Assembly (NCBI RefSeq): GCF_025698545.1
Contig: NC_068575.1
Span: 49,423,980-49,487,979, forward strand
Reading direction: 5' to 3'
Source: Gossypium raimondii
Taxonomy: Eukaryota > Streptophyta > Magnoliopsida > Malvales > Malvaceae
Length of the DNA: 64,000 bases
Shown here: in pieces, positions 11,068 through 23,800 of the stretch
Layout: each line of letters begins with the position of its first letter
Position numbering within the stretch: position 1 is the first letter of the stretch
The notes under the pieces: generated by a model
Databases searched by the model: none
What the model saw: the letters and a program-made list of their open reading frames with translations, nothing else
What the model was told of the DNA's origin: nothing
Translations under genes and position numbers: made by a program

Positions 11068-11781
11068 TTAGCACTCGTCTGAAGGCTGTAGAGCTCGGAT
11101 CTTTATTGTAAACTTCCTAAAAGCACCACTAGATGAGTCGGGAGAGTCAAAACCACAAAGGGCAGGCGCATCTCCATACCCATACCCTATATGAACCCCA
11201 CATTTACGGCAAAGTAGTTTAGTTTTTGATCGATGACGGCCCCAACTGACAGGAAAGCAATGTACCTCGTCGACTTGTGTGAATCGACTAAGATCAACAG
11301 ATAGAAAGGAGATAAGACCTTTCTCTACGGATTTGCGATATTCAGAGCTTATGCTGGTGGCGATTCGATTGGAAGAGGTCAAGTTCAAAGGGTAACCACA
11401 AGATCCACAGCTGCATGTATCATCAAGAAATAAGACATTACACTACAAAGCATTGCCAAAAACGATGGAGCAAAGGGTCAATTATCGACCAAATGATGAT
11501 GAACAAGATCACAAGATCTTTCAATCATATCATTACAAGACAAGAAACTAAAACCTACATGATGGGATTTAGCTATCTCCATTACATCTTAGGAGGGCAA
11601 ATAATCGGCAATTAATGAATAATCTGGCACTAATAAAACTACCATAATATTGTCCAAAAACATGCATCGCCCCCCTAAATAAATAAACACTAATAAAACC
11701 CAGATGAGGCGTAAACAAAAGCATTGGGAGGAAAAGGATATGAAAGGGGTATTACCTGTAAGAGACGTCAGCTTGGGACAT
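11068..11781 (-). CDS. At4g08330-like small conserved protein
   Basis: Two exons, 11756-11781 (26 nt) and 11068-11410, give a 122-residue protein. The first exon encodes MSQADVSY and the junction completes the serine of SCGSCGYPLNL, as in relatives annotated 'uncharacterized protein At4g08330, chloroplastic'. Two CxxC pairs, SCGSCG near the start and LCRKCG in the middle, suggest a zinc-ribbon-like metal site. Between them lie ISFLSVDLSRFTQVDEVHC and basic residues, and the C-terminus ends RALQPSDEC. No transit peptide is obvious in this frame, so plastid location is doubtful. Function unknown. The stop codon is followed after 10 nt by the FBL12 start on the same strand. Confidence 0.85.
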
Positions 11782-13074
11782 CCTCTCTGAATATCTCAGC
11801 AGGGAATTAAAATGGATACCATTTTAGTGAAGATGGATGGCTGCAATGGCAGAATCGTTAATATGAGCGGTTGGGGGGGGCGCAATCAGATCGGGAAGAT
11901 TGTGTGGTTCGGTACACAGATTACAGAGACAGGGGGAGTTTGGGTTTTGTCTTTTTTTAACATTCGGAGAGGCTGTATTTTCTTTTCAGTTGTGTCGAGT
12001 ATTTGTTGTCTTCGGGGATACGTCTTATTATTATTATTTCACGTTAAGAGATAAAAATAAAAAATAAAAACTGTACAAATGACTTTTTTTGATCTGTTTA
12101 TGTGAATAATCGGGATTTATTACTTTATTTTAATTTTATAATAAAATTTAATATCTTGATTTTAATATTGAATGTAAATGTAATCAGATATATATCATAG
12201 AAAATGTTTTATAATTAAAAAAGAATATCAGAAAAGTCAGACTGGAATATTTACACGTGTCAAAGCTCAAGATGGGGGGTGTACCAATAAAATCAGAAAA
12301 AAATCAACGCATTTAATTGAGAATCAATCCCTAATTTCACCGTTGACTTAAAAAAAAATCTATTTAGGGCTTTTAAAAGAAAAAAGAAATATTAATCCAT
12401 CTTTAATTTTGTAAGAAAGCAACAAAATCAATAGCCTTTGTCTTACGGCAACTGCTTCAAACATTGGATGTTGATCCCAAAACTCAAGAGGCAGCAGTAT
12501 TGATGAGGTGTGAATTAATAATGATTTGCTTTGCTATGTTTTGAAATTAGAAATTCAAAATTCTTCATACTCCAACTTAATTCAACAATGATACTTTTTT
12601 TTTGGTTTTTTTCTTAACCAAATCCAAAAAACTTGTGTTATTTACATGTTAGTCCAAAGTCCAAAATATGCAAAAAACTGAGCCCAATAAGATGGTGCTA
12701 TTGCCTTAGCTAGCTTGGACTAGGAAGAAGGAATTGTCTCTAGAACCCTTGGTTGGTCTAGGAACCCGAGAAAACACACAAGTACAAAACAATTGCAGGT
12801 GTTGAATTCCATTAAGTCAATTAAGCATTCACGATGAAAAGGGATTAAACACCCAAAAGCAAGGAATCTAATCACAAATTTTGCCTTTTGGTGAAATCCC
12901 TTTCAATGGTTTCCATCATCCCAAATTTACAATACAAAATAAATCTTAGCACTCAAGATTTGACCCCCAACTCAAAACAGGTTCTCAGTTCTCACCTCAA
13001 AAATGTATTCTATTTTCCCTCATATACAGAGTGAAATAACGATTTCATAGTAAGTAAGCAACCATTAGCAGGCT
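11782..13074. other. Upstream of the At4g08330-like gene; 3' side of GPN3
   Basis: The part next to 11782 would hold the promoter and leader of the minus-strand gene at 11068-11781. The part before 13075 should hold the GPN3 3' UTR. Between them is AT-rich sequence with no gene that I recognise. Confidence 0.4.
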
Positions 13075-15672
13075 TTATGCGTCATCATCGTTGTCTGCAT
13101 CAAAATCCCTAATCTTTACATCAGCATCTTCACCATACTGAATGCAGTTACCTATTTGAGCCAATGCATACTGTATGCTGTAAAGGAGAACAGGCCAATA
13201 TCATAAAAGATAAACACAATATCACTTAACAACCTACTCTCCTCTACTGTAACGCTTGGTTCTAACCCGGAAAGCAGATCAAAGGGAGTTACATAAGATG
13301 TAAAAGCTTGGCAATGTATGTGCTCGTGTCCTGTTCATGTATTTTGTCATTTGTCATATTATGATCATATTTAAAAGCACTTTATATAAATTTTGATACA
13401 TTGATAATTTGTATTGTATAGATTTTGAGATGTGTGTATTCATGTCGTGTTATCCAACATCCAATGTCACATACAACAAGAGAAAGAGAGAGAATCGGAG
13501 AGTGAATGTTACCTGCTTTCCTTCCTCAAGTCGAGTGGAATAAGGCTAACCATGCTATATTCAACCACCTAACATGCAAAGAAACAATAATGTGATCAGT
13601 ATAGCATGATATATAACAAATCCAAGCAATTTTAAGCCTTTTTACAGTCATATGCAAAATTAAAGAATACTATGCAAAGAAGGCAAAATACATATGGCTC
13701 CATATCGAGGAATAATGGAACTACTGAAAGGTGAATATACCCCCTTAACTTAGAGATGAAAACCTTGCTACAAAGAAAAGTATGTTATGCATTCACTTAA
13801 CTCAAAATCCATCCATTGTAATTTCGTATGATCACACCTAATTGGAACTTGAACAAGTAAGTATTTCACCTCTTCAATCGAAGATTTATTTAGCTTTTTA
13901 AACCAAGGAGCCATCCATTCATTCAGTTCTGAAAGCAGAAATCGAGGCTCTGGATCCAAGTAGCTATGAACAACAAAGAGATAATGGTTAAAAAAATGAA
14001 GAAAAAGAAGCCCCAAAAAACAAACTGAAAGATGAAAAATGCTTACTTTTCGACATCCCTCTTGTTTGTTACCAGGTCCATTTTTGAGAGGATATTAACA
14101 TGTGGTAATTCAAGCTGGACCATTGCAGAAAGTGATGCCATGCATCCACTTACGAACTTAGTCACATCCGTGATGAACTGACACAAATAACAAAAAATTG
14201 AGATGGTGAATGTGCATAACCAATGATAAAGATATGCCAAGGAAACTAGAAAAAATGAAGCAGACATGTGAGATGATGCATAGCTCAGACAAACCTGAGA
14301 ATCAAGCCAATATACACCACACACATTAAAGTTCTTGCGGTTCAAGTGCTCCACAAAGTTACGAAGCATGGCTACATGTGAAAAGAGCTCTATCTGGCCT
14401 ATAAGTTAATTGAAAGTCAGCGAATCTAATCTTGGGTAGCAGTACAGTTCAACATATGTTAAATCAAAGAAATGAAAGCCTAATGCAGTAACACAATACC
14501 TAAAACTTATACCCTGCCAAGGTAAAATGCAATAAACTTCATAGTAAATTTCTAGAGTTTACTTGTAGAATACTAGGATACATATCTAAACGTGAACAGA
14601 TACCTGGGCAATCAAAAACCAGATAGTCATCATCCAAGTAATTGTCCAATTCTTCAGCCAGCCATTCATCCAGATTTTCTTCAAGATGTCTAGTTGGAGG
14701 TTAAGGTTTACATACGTTGTTACACATTTTCATTGTTTTTTTGAAGTAATCCATGTCCAACAAAGGTAAGGGATATGACTCTCCAAGGATTCTCCCAAAA
14801 CTTGGGGGAAACTGAGCATACCATGTTGAACACATACTTGTATCCAACACTCACACCAAGTTTGAGTAACATAGAGGTTTAGAATAATGTGACCAAAAAA
14901 CAATAAAAAAAGGTTACAGTTTTGCTCCCGAAATCTAATCAAAGACGGAATAAACATGCAACTCTTTGTATGATAAAATATATAAAACAGAAACCTGAGA
15001 AAATTGGCTGTGGAATCAATTAATCAGTAAAAAGCTCCACAAGCAATAACCCACATTGATATAACAATGTAACAGCTTTCAGATAACCATAATAATAGCA
15101 ACAAAGGCCTTCAATTAACAACAATTAAGATAAAATAAAATGGAAAAAGGATACTCCATGCGGTAAGACAGACCACCATTTGGACCGAATCCAAGCTCCT
15201 CCATAACATCATCCAAACTAATTAGCTCTCTTATATCTGAGAAATGAACAAAACTCAGTTGCAATATGATCAGAGGAAAAAATAGAGAAAATGCCAATGA
15301 AAAACATTCAAGCAGAAGGTTGATTACCCATAGCTACTGGATAGTTAAAATTTTCAGCAGCAGGATCAAGGTTCACAATATGTATTGACCGTTCAAGGGT
15401 TTCACAATGCTGGTACAGGCTAGAGCAGTAGGTTGACTGGCTCCAAAAACACGGATACTCACTTTGGTACGCAATTATACATCATGATGTAAATAAAAAC
15501 TCATTTACTAAGCATACCAAAAACAAACAATGATCTTATTTCCCCATTCTACAGAAGACACTGGAAAATACAGGGAAGATAGACCTCATCTCAAGCCTTA
15601 AACAGAATAGTCGATAGACTAACACACCTTACCACTGCCTGCAGGACCAATAACCAGTTGTGCATATCCCAT
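13075..15672 (-). CDS. GPN3: GPN-loop GTPase 3
   Basis: Nine exons (15628-15672, 15328-15436, 15155-15236, 14604-14689, 14295-14398, 14047-14177, 13870-13963, 13513-13568, 13075-13177) close in phase to 269 residues, matching the Arabidopsis homologue (about 271, At4g12790). GPN proteins are dimeric GTPases. In yeast and animals they serve assembly and nuclear import of RNA polymerase II and III. Visible motifs: P-loop GPAGSGKST (9-17), NLDPAAE, the family-defining Gly-Pro-Asn loop (69-71), DCPG (105-108) and SKMD (173-176), with an acidic tail ending [10 protein letters not shown]. The first exon encodes just [15 protein letters not shown], cutting the P-loop at the lysine. A 5' UTR intron is likely: minus-strand donor CAG/GTAATC at about 16348. 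Confidence 0.92.
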
Positions 15673-16985
15673 TACAGCGTTCCACACCAGTCAAATTGCT
15701 TTACTGACTCAGAACGAACAGATGGAATTGAAGATGCGCAAAGACGCCACAATCGCGACACTAATATATGCAGCACACCACACACCGACAGCAAACAACA
15801 AATTCAAGAAACTAGAGTGGCCCATATACAATGGCGATAGAGATACTCAAACATCAACTAACCTGATTTGTCAATATCAAAGAACAAAAAAACGGAATTA
15901 AATGTTAATTACATTATGCATAAAACAAAGGAAAATGTCATCCTCAGCTTTCAGTATCGATAGCAATGTTGATAAAACAACTTAAACATAAACTCAATAG
16001 AGGAAATAAGCAGATGAGAATGCTGTAGTTGGTATTTAAACACTGATCAATACAAATGAAACCAGCTTTATCCAGTTTTATTGTATGAATACTAAGCCAA
16101 CAAATAATGATTTAAAAAAAACTAAAAAAATTAAGTGTAAAATAACGTCATATTTGACAACCCATTATTAAGAAAGAAAAACAGAAACAAATTTGGACTA
16201 AATTTGTTCATATAGGAATTTTGATCATCCAAAGAACAGCAACATAATCGAAAGAAGCAAACATGCAAATAGTTTCTCAAAAAAAGAACCCCAAATTTTA
16301 AAAAAAAACGAAAAGGAGCTATTATTAAGATCAAAATCATTAGATTACCTGAAATTTCCTATTTGAGAATGGGAATTGAAACGAAAGGGGGAGAGCCTTT
16401 ATTTTGTAAAGGAGCAGCCTGTTTAAGCCCACCAGGCTTCAGACTCACTCAATGTTGTTTTTAATTATTAATTAAATATAAATAAATAAAGGATATTTAG
16501 GCTTTACTGCTTTAGGGCCTTTGCCATTGGCTCTTCACACTATTTCCTTTGTATAATACTCCAAAACGTACCATTTGGGTAAAAATAAACCAAACCCAGA
16601 ACTCTCCCCTCTCTTTTTCCCCTTTTTTGTGTAGACCAGTTTTTTTTTTTTTTCCTTACCGGTGACGAGTACGAAAGCCAAATTATCAGCTCCAGTGATA
16701 TAAAATTTTTATTAACTGGCTAAAGGTTGGGTTTTCTTTTCCTTTTTCTTAATTATTTTTTTATTTGATAAGAATACCCTTTTAATTCATGGGTTCTGTT
16801 CCGATTTCTTTTAAACAACGATTTTGAAGCTATTTCGTATTTTTTGTTCTTAATAATGCCATCATAATTTTAAGAAAAAGGTACATTTATCCAACTCTCC
16901 TTCAATTTCTTGCGTTTTCAATGTTCTTTTGCTGATTTTTGGATGATTATAATGGGTGCAGGGAGTGTACGGGAAAAGGAAAAAA
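15673..16985. promoter_or_regulatory. Divergent promoter region of GPN3 and the 16986 gene
   Basis: GPN3 runs left and the next gene runs right. GPN3 appears to have a leader exon just below about 16400. The right-hand gene has a leader intron ending in TGGGTGCAG at 16961, so the shared spacer is only a few hundred bases (about 16400-16620). It contains AAGCCCACC at about 16425 (TGGGCTT on the other strand, site II-like) and TTAGGGCC at about 16510. This fits a bidirectional housekeeping promoter; exact starts not visible. Confidence 0.45.
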
Positions 16986-19900
16986 ATGGTTCCTTTGTTT
17001 TTATCTGAGCCAAATTGGGATGATGAAGAGGGAGATAATGAAGCTTCCAGTCAGATAGTATCGCTTTTAAGCAAATTGGGTTCGGTTATTTGGTCACTGA
17101 TGGTCTCTGGAGGTCGCTCTGAGGCTCGGCTATGGCTTTGCAATGCGGTATCGCGCTTAAGTTCAATCTCTCCTCACCATAAGAGAGATATCTTTATGAA
17201 GATGTTGACATCGAAGCCAACAAGGAAGGGTTTAGCATCTCAACTCTTGCAATTGGTTTTTGAGAAGAGGCCAAGGAAAGTTGGCTCTATCTTGGCCAAC
17301 AAAAGTTACTTGCTTGAGAAGTTTTTCCAAGGCAAGTTGGGTTTTACTTTTGTGCTCCTTCTTTACTGTTTGATGGTTTGTTTAATATCTTTTGTGTGTG
17401 TGTGTTTTTCTTTTCGCACTATTATTTTCATTAAAGGTGAATTTTCTTCCTGTGTCAATTTCGTTAAGCTCCATGTTTTAGATTAGTTCGAGCACTGTTT
17501 AGTCATTCTTTGTCTCCAATGAATGAGTTTTTGCTTCTCTCAATTGCAGCATTTGGCTTTGGAACTTTAGATTAGTATTTTATGTGTTCGGGATTTTGTT
17601 GCACTCTTTGCCCTTTGTGAAATTAAATCCCATTCTATATCAGTGGAAACTAATTGTTATCTCCAACCTAGTACTTTATTAGCCTGTTCAAGATCCTTAA
17701 AGCATTCTTGATCTTATATAAATGGACTCTCTGGAATTTTAAAGGTTGAAACTACTCTGAATTTGCGGTTAGATTGGTATGCAATATGGAATTTTGTTGC
17801 ACTCTTTGCCCTTTTTGAAATTGAATTGCATTCTATATCCATGGAAACTAATTGGTATCTCCAACCTAGTTCTTTATTAGTTTGTTCAAGAACCTTCAAG
17901 CATTCTTGATCTTATATAAAGGACTGTCCGGAATTTTAGAGGTTGAAACTACTTCGAATTTGTGGTTATGCTTTATGGGATTTTGTTGCACTCTTTGCCC
18001 TTTTTGAAATTGAATTTCATTCTGTAGCATGGAAACTAAATTGTATCTCCAATCTATAGTAATTTATTAGCTTGTTCAAGAGACTTAAAGCATTGTTGAT
18101 CATATGTAAAGCATTCACCAGAATTTTTTAGGTTGAGATTACTGTGAATTTAACGTTTCTTTCTTCCACCTTTGTTCTATTTTGCTGTTTGATTAGATGT
18201 TGGTGGGATTTTGTTGTACTGTTTGCCCTTTCTGAAATTGAATAGCAGCAAACTGATTGGCAGCTCCAACCTAGTTCTTTAAGCACCGTGTATATCAAGT
18301 ATTATAGTTACGCATGTAGTGGTTGAAATTAGTGTGAATATTTATGGTTTTATGATTATTCTAATAATGGATGAATAATGCAGGGAACCCGAAGCGAATA
18401 ATGCAGTGGTTCTCCAATTTTGGAGATGGCGGTGGATTGGAGCACAAAAAAGGCGCAAAGGCATTGTCTCAATTTGCTTTCGTAAATAGGGATATCTGTT
18501 GGGAGGAGCTTGAGTGGAAGGGAAAACATGGGCAATCACCTGCAATGGTTGCCACAAAGCCTCATTATTTTCTTGACTTAGATGTCCAACGAACAGTTGA
18601 AAATTTCCTTGAAAACGTGCCTGAATTTTGGTCTTCCCCTGAGTTTTCCGAATCACTGAAAGACGGGGAGATTCTTTTCATGGATACGAAGTTCTTTGTG
18701 GAACTTTTCATCGATTTAATGTATAAAGAGGATTTAGATGATATATGGGAAGTAATAAGTGAGTTTCTGAAGGAGGAATCGTTTTCATCATTGTGTCATC
18801 ACCTTCTTATCATTCTTGAAGAGAGTGAATTCCGCATCTTTCTGGAATTGCTTCTTGGATATATCAGTCCGAGGATAGAACATAAGGATTTTGGTAATTC
18901 ATCTTATCTCCTAGAGTTTATACTTTGTAAATGCGGTGATCCAGGATCCTTTGATACGCTACTTATGTTAAATGCTATCATCAATCAAAGAAGACAGCTT
19001 CTCCGGCTTGTAAATGACGAAGAGTGTCAGGACGAAAATGAGCAAGTCAAAGATATAGTATCACAAATGTGCAAAACCTCCACTAATACCTATACTTTAG
19101 CTTCGATCCTTAAAGAATGCGCCAAAGCCAAACCCATTGAAGCAATAAAATTATTGGGGCTTTATTCTTGGGTTATATATTACAGACTGTCAAAGGAATG
19201 CCAGACACCAGGATCCTGGGAAGCTTTGTTTCTGAGTAATGGGATAAGTTTCCACGAATCTGGTAAATATTCTATGCTTAATGATGAAGGTCCTTTAGAT
19301 GACAATGACTCGGCAGGGGATGATAGAGCATCAAGTAGGCGCAGGAAGAAAAAGAAAAGAAGAAAGAGGACAAGGCACTTTGATCATGATGGTGGATATG
19401 ATGATGAGTTGCTTGATTTTGATGCTTCAGAAAGAAGGTTGGGATTACAATCTGGCGGCGGAAGTTGGTTGCTATCAATCGATGATTTTTCTACATCATG
19501 GACCAATGTGAGTCCACCGCCCTTATCTCTCTTTTTTTTGTTTGAACTTCTCAATGCAGTGAAAAGTTGTTGCGACTTTGATTTCGAGATCATTCGGGTT
19601 CTTTCATGCAGTGAGGAATGTTCTTGACATGCCAATAATTCTCATAAATCTTTGAAACAAGTCAATTTTGGTAGGATATATAATGGTTTAGACCACAAGT
19701 GCTACGTAAAGAGGCTTTTATTATTCCTACTGCATGATCCCGAAATGAATAACAAGGAAGAAAGAAAGGGTCGGGAAGTAGAATTTGTAATATGGAGGGG
19801 CGGGCAACACTAGATTCAAGCTGTCATTTTCTCACTTATCTTCTTTTTATTTTAATATATTATTGAACCTTGTTGTCCTATCCTGTAGTTTTCTGATCAT

Positions 19901-20014
19901 ATATCGTTATGATGATGGTAGGTAGATTTGCCGGAGCATCTTTCAAACCACTGCTTGTCTACATGGATGAAGCAGCTTGCATCCCAATGGAGTAATGTGG
20001 CTAATGCTTGGTAA
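16986..20014 (+). CDS. Conserved plant protein of unknown function
   Basis: Exons 16986-17331, 18384-19507 and 19922-20014 give 520 residues. The start is the first ATG of the second transcript exon (AAAAAAATGGTTCC), after a leader intron. I do not recognise a named domain. The first exon is acidic near its start (NWDDEEGDNEASS) and then mainly helical. The middle is a leucine-rich, alpha-helical repeat-like region. A strong basic patch at about 432-446 (SRRRKKKKRRKRTR) looks like a nuclear localisation signal and is followed by an aspartate-rich stretch. The C-terminus, from LPEHLSNHCLSTWMKQL to the end, is a separate small exon. The first coding intron has a GC donor (CAAG/GCAAGT), which keeps the frame Gln-Gly-Asn. 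Nuclear location is inferred from the basic patch only. Confidence 0.8.
17590..18355. repeat. Four-copy imperfect tandem repeat inside an intron
   Basis: Four diverged copies of a roughly 190-230-bp unit begin with GGGATTTTGTTGCACTCTTT-like sequence at about 17590, 17788, 17977 and 18205. Each copy repeats in order GAAATTGAATT, CATGGAAACTAATTG, ATCTCCAACCTAGTTCTT, TTGTTCAAGA, CTTGATCTTATA and GGTTGAAACTAC. The array fills most of the first coding intron of the 16986-20014 gene. Origin is local duplication; I see no transposon ends. Confidence 0.75.
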
Positions 20015-20628
20015 GGGAGCGCAGCAGAGTCATGTGTCTTTAACATCATACAGGCCTGTGTATGAACAAACGTGGGGTGTTGCATTAGAGGGGCTCTGTG
20101 CATTGGTCCCTCAGGTATTCCGGTGGAGACATCCCTTCTTTCCTTGGAATGTGCCTTTAAAATCAGAGCATCAAGTAGTGAAGTGGGTTGGGGCGACTTT
20201 GTATTAAGCCTTCAATTTTTCCACTGGACCCAAACAGGCACTAAAGGGGGAGCGCGGGGCAGGTTTTTGTTTACAATATTTCCCGATGGTTGTTGATTTG
20301 AAGATGCATATCTTCAGCTAATGATTGTATTTCTGTGGTTACAAATGAAATTATTTGTATACTATCAATAACGGAGATTCATTTTAGGGATTCTAACCTT
20401 TGGTCAATACTGCAGGGTTTAACTACTTGCCTCTTGAAACGTATCATTTAAAACCTAATTACGTCTACATGTTAGGCTTTTGCTGATTGCAAACAGTAAC
20501 CATAATTTTCACGAGGTTGGTTGAACGACTTTTACCAATCTAGCGAGACAAAAAAGGTCCATTGATAGCCAACAAAATAAACCCCATTCGGGCTTGATTA
20601 GGAAATCATTATAAAGTAAGATCAAATT
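20015..20628. other. 3' UTR of the 16986 gene and spacer to RNS2
   Basis: Tail-to-tail spacer. It includes the presumed 3' UTR of the plus-strand gene and AT-rich sequence towards the RNS2 3' end. No separate gene is supported; short open frames across 20072-20296 have no recognisable product. Confidence 0.4.
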
Positions 20629-20870
20629 GAATGGAGTACAAACCAGCGTATAATTGAAATATGCTACATTGTTGATATAGAAACTTAAGATTTTACAGAA
20701 GGGCTTCATCACCAGACATCCGTTCAATATTTGAATCTGATGATTAAGTGGAATAAGTTGAATGGAGTACAAACCGCCACATAATTGAAATATGTTACAT
20801 TATTGATACAGAAACTTCAGATCTTACAGGGCTTCAAAATCACCGGATATCCGTTCAATACCCATCTCAG
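20629..20870. repeat. Direct duplication of the RNS2 last-exon end
   Basis: Two direct copies about 131 bp apart start at AATGGAGTACAAACC (20630 and 20761). They share, in order, ATAATTGAAATATG, TACATT.TTGATA.AGAAACTT, TTACAG and CATCCGTTCAATA. The second copy contains the real RNS2 stop and last codons. The first copy is therefore a duplicated 3' exon end lying downstream in the RNS2 3' region. Confidence 0.75.
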
Positions 20871-23800
20871 TTTCATTGCGCCCTGCAAAGTTAAAAATGG
20901 CGATTAGTGGAGGCTAAAGAGAATGGAATGGAGGGGATTTAAATTTGATTACTACTTTATAAGACGAACAAGATATTATTAGAATGTAAATATGTCAAGA
21001 CCATAAAAATGCCTGATAAGTTTGGTCTGAACCAAAAAAGAGAAATCATCAGTGTGGGAGATACAGTATGTTGTATTCACATCACTCCCAACAAAGGAAA
21101 AAAAGCCATGAAATTTTATGTTTTCCTCTAGCAGTACTGTGAGAAAAAAAAACTACAAGCAGCAGTTGAAACTTACCCAATGCCACGTATGTTGGCAAGC
21201 TAACATACTTCGGACATGACGTCTTTGAGGCCAAACAGTTCCGAGGCTGTAAGAAGAATAATTTCAAAACATACATCAGATCTACAATAAAAAGGGAAGT
21301 ATAATATACATATCATTATATATGTATACACCGTCAGACAATGAAAGATGCTTCTGCATACCCGAGAAATCATATTAGACTGCAACGATGAAGTTTTCTA
21401 GCAGGAAACTCCAGAGATTTAACATGCTATATGAGGGTTGGTTCTTTAGGAACCACTAACATTTTTTAGTGATCTACTATCTGACAGGAAAAGATGATAT
21501 ATTTCTAGCTAGAAGTCCAAGCCAAGAATATTGACAGTAAATGGTGAAGTACATCAACTTTGAACTATATGGGGGTAAAAACCTCATAACCAAATCATGC
21601 AGATAGTGAAGAACGAGTGGAGCAAATCTAACCTTGAAATCCTTATAGAAGCATAAACGAATCTCCTTCACATCATGTTTTGAACAAATCACATCCGGTG
21701 TTGCCTGGAAAGAATTCTCAATGGCAGAGACCAAGCCTCCAAGAGGATACCTTTCACTATTAGAAGGAACATATCCAGCTTCATTCAGCATTTTCTGGCA
21801 TCAAATGATTGCTCATGAGAATTATCAGTCAAATTTATCTATAATAGTCATAGATTACAAACAAACTACAACAAAAAAGATGACAGAATCAACTTTACCC
21901 TGCAATAGCCATAGATTTCGAATGAAGAAATCTGAAACCTATTCATTACACTTCTACATACAAAACAGAAGGTAAACCATGAAGGCTAGGACCACTAGGC
22001 AAGGAAACAGAGAATCAAATGAAGGGTATAGCAGAAATAACAATAATGGAGTTAATCATTTCCGTGATCTGTTAAAATAAATGCGCAATTATATTTTCCA
22101 TGCAAGTAGAAAAGATGCTAACCATTGGCTAATTGGAACTTAAATTTCAAACAGTTCTAATATTAGATACAAGTCAGCAATATTCATCTCCCTTATTTCT
22201 CATACCAAATGTAGTTGTAGATTAGACAGGGCCATGTTATACAGGCTAAGCAAACCTTACAAGAGCCCAGTCATAAGCAACACCTTCTGTTTATCAGTCC
22301 TGATCTTTCAATTTAATTATTTATGCTCCTTTCGCAAATCATTATTAAACAATATGCTTACCAAAGTGGACTTAATATTTCAGGAAAATAACTTCACTTA
22401 AAGTATGTTCCAGTAGCATAAAGGTTATATTTTGAAATAACTTCACTTAAGCAATAACTCTTATTTGAAGAACCAAGCAATGTCTTGCAGAATTCTAAAA
22501 GAACCTGCAGGTTCATTCCTTCATTGAAGAACTAAATAACTTGCTCAGAATGGCAGGGTGCAGATTACACTTTCACTAGCAAAACTATCCCAAAAATAGA
22601 TCATTCAGGTTGGAAACAAAGACATGCACCATAGATCACAAGCATGAAACTAAAAGACACTTGATTTTCTCAGTTTGCATTCCATTCTAAAAAATTCAGG
22701 AAAAGGAATAAGTGATAAATTTGACCATCATCTCATTCTGTGGGATACATGATAGGAATATGTGTTAACCCCAACAAAGACATGCACCACCGATCACAAG
22801 CATGAAACTGAGTTACATGCACATTGCAATTTGCAACTCATGAAGATGAATATTTAGGGTACAAACTGAACAACTGAGGAACATAGGGTGGTTTCAGGGC
22901 TTTTAAGATTAACCAAGGCTGTTCTAAAACATACCGTGACATTATATTTGAAGTAAACATTGAGGGCTGTTAAAAAGTAGCTGTATTCATCATGAAATAC
23001 AGGAAAGGAGCAAGTTCCATGTGTTTCTGCAAGAGAAAATATAATACTTTTAAGCACCAAACGTGAACACAGAGATAGAAGAGCACATATCAACATTTTT
23101 CCATCTAAACTTTATGCATGCATGTGATTGTTCATGAAAGCTTAATCAACTTTGGCTGATATATTCTTTATTAAAGCAGCACATTCGCAAGGCTGCCACC
23201 AAAATTTGATGCATGGACTCAAGGAAAATATATCTAAATAAATCATCAACATTACTTGCTTAGGGACTACCACATTCTACTCTTGTTTCAAAGGAAATAT
23301 ATATTGCAGTGATTAATTTTACTAACACTTCAGGTAACCTTTAATACATTGCATAAGAGTACAGATCTAAGGATGAGATATGCAGAGATGATACAACTAA
23401 AGAACTATTATTGTGATATGACATAAGGTATTATAAACTTCAACTATCATCTAAAATATCCCAATCCCAATCTCAATATCATTAATCATATTGACAATCA
23501 ACCATGTCTCACTATAAAACATAGTAATCAGCTTTCATCTTTTTTATTATAGCCTCCTGCTCATTCACAAATTCAGTTACCAGTCTCAAAAGCTGAATGA
23601 GAAGAAAAGGACGCAACATGCGTCATTAAAGATGCAGTGGACTACTAGGCACTGCATTCCTTTGTTTAGTTTTTGGCCAATGGTTAGAGTCTCAATGGTT
23701 AGTAATGTGATCCTATCATTTTCCTTCATCTGGTTTGTTAGGCTTGAGCGTATGCCTTGCCATGCATTTTATATGGTATGAGCTATTATTAAGTACTACC

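Noticed and set aside
11415-11615. Plus-strand frame opposite the At4g08330-like gene intron
   Set aside because: Lies within an intron on the other strand with no family resemblance.
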